Shown here piece by piece: positions 1-6,905 of a DNA stretch of 64,000 nt. Each line of letters opens with the position of its first letter. The first letter of the stretch is position 1. The notes beneath the pieces were generated by a model. It did no database searches, was not told where the DNA came from, and saw nothing but the letters and a program-made list of their open reading frames with translations. Source of the stretch: Coprococcus ammoniilyticus (lineage in GTDB: Bacteria; Bacillota; Clostridia; Lachnospirales; Lachnospiraceae); NCBI RefSeq assembly GCF_025567345.1, contig NZ_JAOQJS010000007.1:186001-250000 (forward strand). The letters are read 5' to 3'. The translations under genes and the position numbers were made by a program.

Positions 1-718
1 CTTTTTTATTTATTTTGTAGAAAACATCAAAGTTGTTATAGACATACACCGCATCTCTATAAACAATCATGCGGCTGTCCTTTACATTTCGACACACTTT
101 CGTAAGCGCTTTTTGGCTGATTACTTTTTTATGAGAGCCATCCAGATTCATAGATGCAAAATAATAATTATAGTTTGAAGTGCCATTTGAATATGCATAA
201 TATATCTTATTCTTATAAATGGAAAACTCAAAACTCGGCTCCGGCAAAACACTGCTTGATGAACACTCAAAAAATAATTTTTTCACCTTTCCGTTTTTCA
301 CATTTACGCGAATAATGCCATAACACATAAGACCATCCATTAAACCACAATAAAGATATCCTTTATAGTAAAACATGTTGCTGATATTTGCATAATTCTT
401 ATAGGAATAATATGTATTCTTATTTCTTACCTGCTTTGGCAGCTTTGCTAACTTCTTGTTTGTCTTTTTCTTGACATCATAGCAAAAGATATAACCCGTT
501 CTGTCACTTGAATAATAAATCTTATTGCCTACCTGTACCGCAGCATAAGATGTATCATGCAATCTATGACATCCTATCACTGTCTGGGAATCATCCGCCG
601 CTGATAATGATGCTGCCTCCGTCTTTAATACCGGTGCCGTAGGTATGATACCGCTGATACCCAGCATCACGGCTAATACAAGACACATGATGCGTTCTTT
701 CATCTTATTCTTTTTCAT
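1..718 (-). CDS. Secreted DUF5050-like protein, C-terminus beyond window
   Basis: This is an open frame on the minus strand that runs off the left edge, so only the N-terminal part (about 239 codons) is visible. It starts with a basic stretch and a hydrophobic segment followed by small residues and acid residues (LTAEA-like cleavage context), a typical Sec signal peptide. The mature part has repeated short blocks of the type G-x-K-I-Y-Y-x-x, each with aromatic pairs, as in DUF5050/beta-propeller-like extracellular proteins of Clostridia. The ATG is chosen because an AGGAGAG-type ribosome site sits just upstream. No catalytic motif is visible and the substrate is unknown. Confidence 0.7.
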   Translation of the reverse strand, partial: MKKNKMKERIMCLVLAVMLGISGIIPTAPVLKTEAASLSAADDSQTVIGCHRLHDTSYAAVQVGNKIYYSSDRTGYIFCYDVKKKTNKKLAKLPKQVRNKNTYYSYKNYANISNMFYYKGYLYCGLMDGLMCYGIIRVNVKNGKVKKLFFECSSSSVLPEPSFEFSIYKNKIYYAYSNGTSNYNYYFASMNLDGSHKKVISQKALTKVCRNVKDSRMIVYRDAVYVYNNFDVFYKINKK

Positions 719-990
719 CCATCTCTCTCCTTTTCTCTTATACACTATGCCTTCTATCTGTTACATTGCTTTTCTTATACTTATGTAAACCTCATTGATG
801 TCTGTAAAAAAGCACAAATATTATAAAAAAAAAAAACGGCTGTCAATAGTTCACAAAATATTTCTCATTTTTTATATATTTTGCTTCATTTTACTCTCTC
901 CCTTCTATAACTATCTGCATGTCCCTTTTCTCATAAAAGGAACATCTACTATCATAGACAGGGCATCGGCAGAAAAAGTTTTAAAGAATT
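719..990. other. Intergenic region, no supported gene
   Basis: AT-rich spacer between the secreted protein and the toxin-antitoxin terminator. A 65-codon plus-strand frame lies here, but it has no ribosome site and a low-complexity lysine-rich start, so I do not call it. The promoter of the minus-strand secreted protein should be in the right part of its upstream 100 bp. I could not find a convincing consensus. Confidence 0.5.
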
Positions 991-1035
991 AAAAAAAATC
1001 CAGATACAGCACCTCTGCCATATCTGGATCTTTTA
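991..1035 (-). terminator. Intrinsic terminator of the toxin-antitoxin operon
   Basis: A 9-bp perfect stem (ATCCAGATA / TATCTGGAT) with a 14-nt loop is followed, in minus orientation, by eight consecutive T residues. It sits just downstream of the truncated toxin frame. The other flank is also T-rich on the plus strand, so it may work in both directions. Confidence 0.8.
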
Positions 1036-1055
1036 TTTATCAATATTTCGCAAAA

Positions 1056-1229
1056 TCAATATCCTTGTAAGCAATTAATTTTGCTCTCAGTATATCTTAT
1101 TTTCGTATTCTCAAAGTCATTTAATAAACTTGTCGCAGCCTGTGGATTTCTCTTTTTCTCAATCAAATATTGAATAATCTTCTCCAACTCCTCTGCTGCA
1201 TCAATCGTCATAAAAATCTTATATGCCAT
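1056..1229 (-). pseudogene. Truncated RelE/ParE-like toxin remnant
   Basis: The frame starts with an ATG that overlaps the end of the antitoxin gene, the usual toxin arrangement. The first about 44 residues, beginning MAYKIFMTIDAAEELEK, match the N-terminal helix of RelE/ParE toxins as I know them. Those toxins are normally about 95-105 residues long. Here the frame stops after 57 codons, and residues after about 45 no longer look like the family, so the beta-sheet with the catalytic or target-binding residues is missing. I infer an inactive toxin. A deletion rather than a point mutation is likely, because no other frame restores the usual C-terminus before the terminator. Confidence 0.6.
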
Positions 1230-1509
1230 ATTTTGTCCTCATATCCGCCACAAATGCATCTGCATCTATACATGTTCCCTGCTCTGCGTGTTTTCTCGCA
1301 TCTTCCAGTCTTTTCAGTACATCTTCTTCGGACATACTTTGATATATGTTGTTACTTCTTTTAATCTCAAATGGAAATCCATTTGCGGCTACTGCCTGTG
1401 TCAAAAAGATTCTTATCGCCGTCGTAGTATCTGTTCCCAAATCCTTGAACAAACTATCTGATTTTCTTTTTAATTCATCGTCTACTCTAACCTGAATTGT
1501 ACTTGCCAT
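1219..1509 (-). CDS. RelB/DinJ-family antitoxin
   Basis: A 96-residue protein with an N-terminal ribbon-helix-helix fold: a beta strand (STIQVRVDD) and two helices ending in TTTAIRIFLTQAVAANG, the hallmark of RelB/DinJ antitoxins. The C-terminal half is charged and helical, as expected for toxin wrapping. It should bind its own promoter as a dimer, alone or with toxin. A strong AAGGAGG ribosome site precedes the ATG. The toxin gene downstream is truncated, so this antitoxin may persist only as an autoregulator or as a guard against related toxins. Confidence 0.85.
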   Translation of the reverse strand: MASTIQVRVDDELKRKSDSLFKDLGTDTTTAIRIFLTQAVAANGFPFEIKRSNNIYQSMSEEDVLKRLEDARKHAEQGTCIDADAFVADMRTKYGI

Positions 1510-1532
1510 ATAGTGCCTCCTTTATTCTTGTT

Positions 1533-1561
1533 GTTGTATTGTGTTTGTATTAATATGTCAA
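1533..1561 (-). promoter_or_regulatory. Promoter of the antitoxin gene
   Basis: A perfect -35 TTGACA is followed by a 17-nt spacer and a weak -10 (TACAAC), placed about 25-50 bp upstream of the antitoxin ATG. The surrounding AT-rich sequence repeats ATATTGTA-like elements that could serve as RelB operators. That part is inference. Confidence 0.5.
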
Positions 1562-1680
1562 TATATTGTATTGCTTTTATACGTTTATATTACAATATCG
1601 AATATAAAAAAACAATATTAATGATAATTTCATTACAACATAAATATGATTTTTGAAAAATAAAAATGCTATAACGAAAC

Positions 1681-1718
1681 AATGCCAGATACAAATATAT
1701 ACTTTGTATCTGGCATTT
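1681..1718 (-). terminator. Terminator downstream of fabG
   Basis: A perfect 13-bp stem (TGCCAGATACAAA and its complement) with a 7-nt loop lies about 30 bp after the fabG stop codon. It is followed on the minus strand by a modest T-rich stretch. Confidence 0.75.
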
Positions 1719-1747
1719 ATATTCTTTAAGCTATATTCTATTCTATC

Positions 1748-2488
1748 TTACAGGCTCATGCCACCGTCTACACGGATAACCTGTCCTGTAATGTAAGATG
1801 CCTTGTCGGATGCAAGGAATGCTGCTGTCTCAGCGATATCTGATACCTCACCCAGTCTCTTAACTGTGATGTGGTCAAGCATCGCATCCTTCATCTTATC
1901 TGACATTGCGTCTGTCATATCTGTCTTGATGAATCCCGGCGCGATCGCATTTGCTGTTACGCCACGGCTGCCAAGCTCCTTTGCTACAGACTTCGTCATG
2001 CCGATGATTCCGGCTTTGGATGCAGCATAGTTGATCTGTCCTGCATTTCCCTCAATGCCGACTACGGATGACATGTTGATGATCCTGCCGTACTTCTGCT
2101 TCATCATCGGTCTGTACACATGCTTGATACAGTTAAATGCACCCTTCAGGTTGATATTGATAACCTGATCGAAATCTTCTTCCTTCATACCGAGCATGAT
2201 ATTATCTTTTGTAATACCGGCATTGTTTACGAGGATATCAACTCTGCCATACTGCTCCAGTGCGAACTTGATAAGTCCCTCTGCTTCTGCAAAATCAGCT
2301 ACATTTGCCTTATAAGCAACTGCTTCTCCGCCAGCTTCCTTGATCTCTGCTACGAGACTGTTTGCACGCTCCTCTGAGCCATTATAATTGACAACTACCT
2401 TTGCGCCATATCCTGCAAATGTCTTTGCAATGGCTCTGCCGATACCACGTCCGGCACCTGTTACGACTGCTACCTTATCCTTAAGCAT
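1748..2488 (-). CDS. fabG: 3-oxoacyl-[acyl-carrier-protein] reductase FabG
   Basis: NADPH-dependent reduction of 3-oxoacyl-ACP in the cytosolic type II fatty-acid synthesis cycle. At 246 residues it has the family's usual length. Visible motifs are the N-terminal Rossmann glycine motif TGAGRGIG, the NNAGI motif, and the catalytic Ser-Tyr-Lys set with YAASKAG. The C-terminus ends GQVIRVDGGMSL, typical of FabG. The start overlaps the end of fabD by 8 bp, so the two are translationally coupled. Confidence 0.95.
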   Translation of the reverse strand: MLKDKVAVVTGAGRGIGRAIAKTFAGYGAKVVVNYNGSEERANSLVAEIKEAGGEAVAYKANVADFAEAEGLIKFALEQYGRVDILVNNAGITKDNIMLGMKEEDFDQVININLKGAFNCIKHVYRPMMKQKYGRIINMSSVVGIEGNAGQINYAASKAGIIGMTKSVAKELGSRGVTANAIAPGFIKTDMTDAMSDKMKDAMLDHITVKRLGEVSDIAETAAFLASDKASYITGQVIRVDGGMSL

Positions 2489-3404
2489 TCAGTTCCTCCA
2501 ATTTCTTCAGATCATCAACCGTTGCGATGTTGATGCATTTCATTTCCTTGTTGATCTTTCTCATAAAGCCGGACAGAGTCTTTCCAGGTCCAACCTCTAC
2601 AAATGTATCTACGCCGTCTGCGATCATAGCTTCGATACTCTGCTGCCATCTGACAGATGAATATACCTGACGCATCAGTAAAGTCTTAACCTCTGAAGCA
2701 TCTGTTACATAACATGCATCAGCATTACATACATACGGAAGGAAATCGTCTGCGATCTCTACATCTCTTAAGTATGCATATAACTTTTCACCGGCCGGTT
2801 CCAGCATCTTGGAATGGAATGGGCCGCTGACATTTAACTTGATCACTCTCTTGGCTCCTGCTGCCTGAAGGGCTTCACATGCTTTGTCAAGGGCTTCTGT
2901 CTCACCGGAAATAACGATCTGTCCGGGGCAGTTATAATTTGCGATCTGAACATTGCCCGGAGTCTCCTCACAGACCTTTGCGATCACTTCTGCATCTGTA
3001 GCGATAACGGCTGCCATAGCACCCTGACCAAGCGGAACTTCATTCTGCATCAGGATACCACGCTGTCTTACGGTACGGATCGCATCCGGAAGCTTCATAG
3101 CTCCACAAGCTGTAAGTGCGCTGTACTCACCAAGTGACAGACCTGCGAATACATCTGCCTTCAAACCTGCATTCTTTACATGCTCATAGATAGCAAGTTC
3201 TGCTGCTACCATAGCAGGCTGTGTATATTCTGTCTTGTTGATATCTTCATTTTCCTCAAAGCAGATCTTCTTCAGATCAATGTCAAGCACACTGTCTGCT
3301 GTATCGATCACTGCCTTACTGTCTTCAAAATTGTCATAAAAATCCTTAGCCATGCCTACATACTGAGCACCCTGGCCAGGGAAAATAACTGCTGTTTTAC
3401 CCAT
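2481..3404 (-). CDS. fabD: Malonyl-CoA:ACP transacylase FabD
   Basis: Transfers malonyl groups from CoA to acyl carrier protein to feed fatty-acid elongation. The 307 residues start with the characteristic FPGQGAQ motif. The nucleophile serine is in GLSLGEYSAL (near residue 95) and the partner histidine in GPFHSKML (near residue 200). It lies between acpP and fabG. fabK or fabF, often found in such clusters, is absent on either side. Confidence 0.95.
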   Translation of the reverse strand: MGKTAVIFPGQGAQYVGMAKDFYDNFEDSKAVIDTADSVLDIDLKKICFEENEDINKTEYTQPAMVAAELAIYEHVKNAGLKADVFAGLSLGEYSALTACGAMKLPDAIRTVRQRGILMQNEVPLGQGAMAAVIATDAEVIAKVCEETPGNVQIANYNCPGQIVISGETEALDKACEALQAAGAKRVIKLNVSGPFHSKMLEPAGEKLYAYLRDVEIADDFLPYVCNADACYVTDASEVKTLLMRQVYSSVRWQQSIEAMIADGVDTFVEVGPGKTLSGFMRKINKEMKCINIATVDDLKKLEELNA

Positions 3405-3429
3405 TTTTTCTCACCTGTTCCTCTATACT

Positions 3430-3516
3430 AAAAGAAGCAGCCAGTCTGTCATCCACCAACCTGCGCTGGGCAAATCTGGTATATAGACATCTTCGCTGCC
3501 TCTTGTCTGCTTCTGA
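3430..3516 (-). promoter_or_regulatory. Structured spacer between acpP and fabD
   Basis: In minus orientation the acpP-fabD spacer begins with AGAAGCAG and ends with CTGCTTCT followed by TTTAG. The outer 8 bp can pair and enclose about 70 nt with further GCAGC/GCTGC complementarity. It could be an mRNA processing site, an attenuator or a partial terminator that lets acpP be expressed at a higher level than fabD. No known riboswitch class was recognised. Confidence 0.35.
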
Positions 3517-3522
3517 TGTGAA

Positions 3523-3756
3523 TTATTCTTCTACACCTTTGCTCTTAAGATAGTTAAGTACGTCTTCGAATGTAGCAACGTCTTCAAGCTCCTCAGCAGG
3601 GATCTCAACGTCGAATTCATCTTCCATCTTCATTACTATCTCATATAAATCTAATGAATCTACTCCTAAATCATCTTTGAAGTTAGTATCAAGCTGCATC
3701 TCATCCTGTGATACTCCTAACTGCTCTTCGAAAATAGCTTTTACCTTATCGAACAT
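3523..3756 (-). CDS. acpP: Acyl carrier protein
   Basis: A 77-residue acidic protein that carries growing acyl chains on 4'-phosphopantetheine. The attachment serine is residue 34, in GVDSLDLYEIVMKME. The four-helix pattern and the length match bacterial AcpP. A good ribosome site (AGGAGGAATTATTAAT) precedes the ATG. It is the first gene of the acpP-fabD-fabG unit. Confidence 0.95.
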   Translation of the reverse strand: MFDKVKAIFEEQLGVSQDEMQLDTNFKDDLGVDSLDLYEIVMKMEDEFDVEIPAEELEDVATFEDVLNYLKSKGVEE

Positions 3757-3814
3757 ATTAATAATTCCTCCTAAATATAGTAAATGTTTATCTCACTGCC
3801 CCGCGGACGATTAT

Positions 3815-3843
3815 AATATAACGCATGGATACAGTAAAGTCAA
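3815..3843 (-). promoter_or_regulatory. Promoter of acpP-fabD-fabG
   Basis: -35 TTGACT, 17-nt spacer and -10 TATATT, about 60 bp upstream of acpP. No FapR-type inverted repeat was recognised around it. Confidence 0.7.
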
Positions 3844-3874
3844 CAAAATACTGTTCCGTTTTTTTCCTTTTTTT

Positions 3875-5158
3875 CTATCTGTTTCTGACAGCATCTAACG
3901 GCTGCAGTTTCGATGCAAATCTCGCAGGAAAATATCCGGCACATATCGCAAGCAGAATCGCTCCGACAACGGCTCCGGCTGCAAGCTCCCATGGGATCAT
4001 TGCAATCTGCGTTCCCTTTGCCAGATCGAACATTTTAATAGCGATCTTATCTACGATACCCTTAAAACCATACGATAAAAGCACTCCTATGATACCGCCC
4101 GCCGCTCCGATGATTCCTGCCTCTGTAAGGAACAGGAGCTGCAGTTCATCCGGGTCGCAACCAAGAACCTTTAATACACCGATCTCATTGATCCGGTCAA
4201 ATACCGATGTTGTCATGGTATTGCTGATTCCGATCACCGCTACGATCAGCGCGATCGCTCCGATACCACCCAGTAAAAGCTGTACCATCTTCAGATATTT
4301 CTGTATCGTATCCAGATACTCTTTCTCATTTTCCGTCGTATACCCCATATCCTGAAGCTTCTTCACGATAGAATCGACATGATCGATATTATCAACAGTC
4401 ACAACCGCTCCGGAATATACGAAATCCTTGTACGGATTTCCATTTGCATCAAGCGGCTGTCCCGGCAGCGTTCCCCCACTGGATACTCTGCCTAAAAAGC
4501 TCTTTAACACATCCAGATCGCAGTAAATGCTCTGTGAGTCTCTGTTATATGTATCTTCTCCACTGTCAATAACCGCTCCGACTTCTATCTTTACCGGTGT
4601 CATCTCCTGTGAATCCCAGAAGGACAGATCCACTTTTTTTCCGATCCATGTCTCTGCTTTTTTCTTCTCTGTCACATCATAGGTCTGCTCCGTTTCCGGA
4701 TTATAGAATAAGGATGTGACCTTATTTCCCATAATAAGCACCGGCTTCACGCTTGATGTTGTCTGCTTTGACGTCTTTGTATACTTAAGCTTCGCAAGCT
4801 CCGACTGTGGAATACCGGTAATCGCACCATCATAAGAATATTTTCCATTTGTGATGGTCACATACATCTCATAGGTCGGATATACGGAACTGACATATTC
4901 AAGCTCCTGAAAAGTTTTCACGGTCTGATCCATGATCATCCGGTCTTTGTGCTTGCCGCCGGTTGCTCCGGTCACCTGAATCCGGCAAATACTTTCACTA
5001 TCCACCATGCTATTGATCATTTCCTGTCGTACGCCGATACCAACTGCAAGCAGGGTCACAACAGAGATCACACCGATCACAACTCCAAGTATGGTTAGAA
5101 AGGTTCTGGTTTTTCGTCTTTTCATATTCATCAAACATAAATGACTGATCCAACCCAT
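3875..5158 (-). CDS. ABC transporter permease, MacB/FtsX type
   Basis: A 427-residue inner-membrane subunit. An N-terminal membrane segment (around residues 15-37) is followed by a large extracytoplasmic domain of about 230 residues and three C-terminal membrane helices, the MacB/FtsX layout. The C-terminal part contains the conserved block with EIGVLKVLG, where the ATPase coupling helix is expected. It lies directly next to the CARDB-like protein (start codon 1 bp from that gene's stop) and close to the ATPase, so it probably forms a MacB-like exporter with 6082-6759. The substrate is unknown. Confidence 0.85.
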   Translation of the reverse strand: MGWISHLCLMNMKRRKTRTFLTILGVVIGVISVVTLLAVGIGVRQEMINSMVDSESICRIQVTGATGGKHKDRMIMDQTVKTFQELEYVSSVYPTYEMYVTITNGKYSYDGAITGIPQSELAKLKYTKTSKQTTSSVKPVLIMGNKVTSLFYNPETEQTYDVTEKKKAETWIGKKVDLSFWDSQEMTPVKIEVGAVIDSGEDTYNRDSQSIYCDLDVLKSFLGRVSSGGTLPGQPLDANGNPYKDFVYSGAVVTVDNIDHVDSIVKKLQDMGYTTENEKEYLDTIQKYLKMVQLLLGGIGAIALIVAVIGISNTMTTSVFDRINEIGVLKVLGCDPDELQLLFLTEAGIIGAAGGIIGVLLSYGFKGIVDKIAIKMFDLAKGTQIAMIPWELAAGAVVGAILLAICAGYFPARFASKLQPLDAVRNR

Positions 5159-6079
5159 TTAGAACTCCTCCAATATCTCTTTCTTCCTCTTTCTTCTGCG
5201 GATAATCCAGATAACAATAAGTGCTGCAACAACCACAGCAACAACGATCTCTATGATCATCTTACTGTAATCTTTCTTCTGTACATCCTTTACCTTTTCA
5301 ATATCTGTATAGACAGGTGCATTTACGCTGATTGAGAAATTTTCTTCCAGTGTTATTACATTTCCTGACTTATCTTCATATGTAACGATAAGCTTACCCA
5401 TCTCACCGCCGGTGCCTGTCGTCTTCGTTGTGTTTGCAAGTATATCGATCGAGCCATTCTTACCCGGTTCGATATTGCCGATATAGACATCACCTTCAGA
5501 TGTAAATCTTGTATCGATCTTTGCCTTTACGTTATAGAGGGTAGATGCTCCCAGATTGCTGACACTTCCCATGATCTCGATAGAATCTCCAAGTGTCACA
5601 TCTGACTCTGCATATACGCCTGTGATCTCACCGCGCTGTTTGATCGTAACCGGCAGATAGATCGTATCTGTCACGGTATATGGATTGCCATAGCGGTCTT
5701 CATACTCATCTGTCACTGTCAGCTTATAAGCCTTTTCTTCCAGATTGGCTGCTGCCTGCATCGGGAACTCAAATGTATAAGTCTCTCCGCCTTCCAGACT
5801 TGCCAGATATCCGGTTCCGGCTCCGGATGCCGGAATCAGTTCGCCTCCCTCGGAAGCGACTGCCATTTTCAGATTACTGATCTTTTTATCTGCGGTATTC
5901 TTGATCGTAACCTCAAGTGTAAAGGTTCCGCCTGCCACTACTTCATTCTCTTTGATCTTATAATCGGTTACCATAACCTTTGGCTCCGCTGCTGATACAA
6001 AAGCCATCGTGTCCTTATATCCAAATACAGTAAGGAATCCAAGTACACATGCCATACAGATTGTTAGTATTCGTTTCAT
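5159..6079 (-). CDS. Secreted/membrane-anchored CARDB-like protein of the ABC cluster
   Basis: 306 residues: an N-terminal signal peptide, two immunoglobulin-like repeats of CARDB/NEW3 type (roughly residues 35-145 and 150-255, with TFTLEVTIKNTADKKI and SIEIMGSVSNLGAS strands), one C-terminal membrane helix and a basic tail (RRRKRKK). It sits between ATPase and permease genes with gaps of 0-3 bp, so it is very likely an extracytoplasmic partner of the transporter, perhaps replacing an adaptor protein. It is not an enzyme by motif. Confidence 0.75.
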   Translation of the reverse strand: MKRILTICMACVLGFLTVFGYKDTMAFVSAAEPKVMVTDYKIKENEVVAGGTFTLEVTIKNTADKKISNLKMAVASEGGELIPASGAGTGYLASLEGGETYTFEFPMQAAANLEEKAYKLTVTDEYEDRYGNPYTVTDTIYLPVTIKQRGEITGVYAESDVTLGDSIEIMGSVSNLGASTLYNVKAKIDTRFTSEGDVYIGNIEPGKNGSIDILANTTKTTGTGGEMGKLIVTYEDKSGNVITLEENFSISVNAPVYTDIEKVKDVQKKDYSKMIIEIVVAVVVAALIVIWIIRRRKRKKEILEEF

Positions 6080-6081
6080 CT

Positions 6082-6759
6082 CTACATCTCCTCTCCTTCT
6101 GATATCTTTCCATCCGTGATCCTCACGATACGGTCTGCCTCTCTCGCCAGATCGATATTATGTGTGATAAGTACCAGTGTCTGATCCAGCTTCTTAACAG
6201 AATCCTGAAGCAGAGTGATAACTTCATTTCCGTTTTTGGAGTCAAGTGCTCCGGTAGGCTCATCGGCAAGAATCAATGCCGGGCGATTTGCCAGTGCTCT
6301 TGCGATCGCTGCACGCTGCTGCTGTCCACCAGATAACTGGTTTGGAAGATGCTTCCGTCTGTCCTTCAGACCTAACATCTCGATAATATGATCGATGTAA
6401 TCGCGATCCGGCTTTCTGTGATCGAGCAGGATCGGCATCTTGATATTTTCCTCTACTGTCAGTACCGGGATCAGATGATATGCCTGAAATACAAATCCGA
6501 TCTTTCTTCTACGGAAGACTGACATCTCCTCATCGGTCAGTCTTGTAATATCCTTTCCGTCTACGATGACATTTCCCTCATTTGGAGTATCCACACCACC
6601 CATAACATGAAGCAGGGTGGATTTACCGGAACCGGATGCACCGACAACCGCCACGATCTCGCCCTTATTGACTGTCAGGTTCACATCATCAAGTGCCCAC
6701 ACTCTGGTATTTCCTTCTCCATATATCTTTGTTACATGTTCCATTTTTACGATTTCCAT
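6082..6759 (-). CDS. ABC transporter ATP-binding protein (LolD/MacB type)
   Basis: 225 residues, the standard size of the MacB/LolD/FtsE ATPase group. It shows Walker A (GASGSGKST), a Q-loop in FVFQAYHL, the signature LSGGQQQR, Walker B LILADEPT and the switch histidine in ITHN. It should power the permeases encoded next to it: 3875-5158, and possibly the two large permeases upstream in the transcript. The start is an ATG with a GAGG ribosome site. Confidence 0.92.
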   Translation of the reverse strand: MEIVKMEHVTKIYGEGNTRVWALDDVNLTVNKGEIVAVVGASGSGKSTLLHVMGGVDTPNEGNVIVDGKDITRLTDEEMSVFRRRKIGFVFQAYHLIPVLTVEENIKMPILLDHRKPDRDYIDHIIEMLGLKDRRKHLPNQLSGGQQQRAAIARALANRPALILADEPTGALDSKNGNEVITLLQDSVKKLDQTLVLITHNIDLAREADRIVRITDGKISEGEEM

Positions 6760-6905
6760 AGTGTACCCTCTTTCCTCTGCCTTTCCCGCAGATCTTTCTA
6801 TCTATAATTTTTATCTATATATTTATTGCATTTCTGTTTTTTAACCTTGTAATACAGCAACTCCGTTTCACCTTTCATCTGCTGTATCAAACTTACCTTT
6901 CACGC

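Noticed and set aside
795..992. Plus-strand 65-codon frame with a hydrophobic stretch
   Set aside because: No ribosome site, lysine-rich low-complexity start in AT-rich DNA, no family look.
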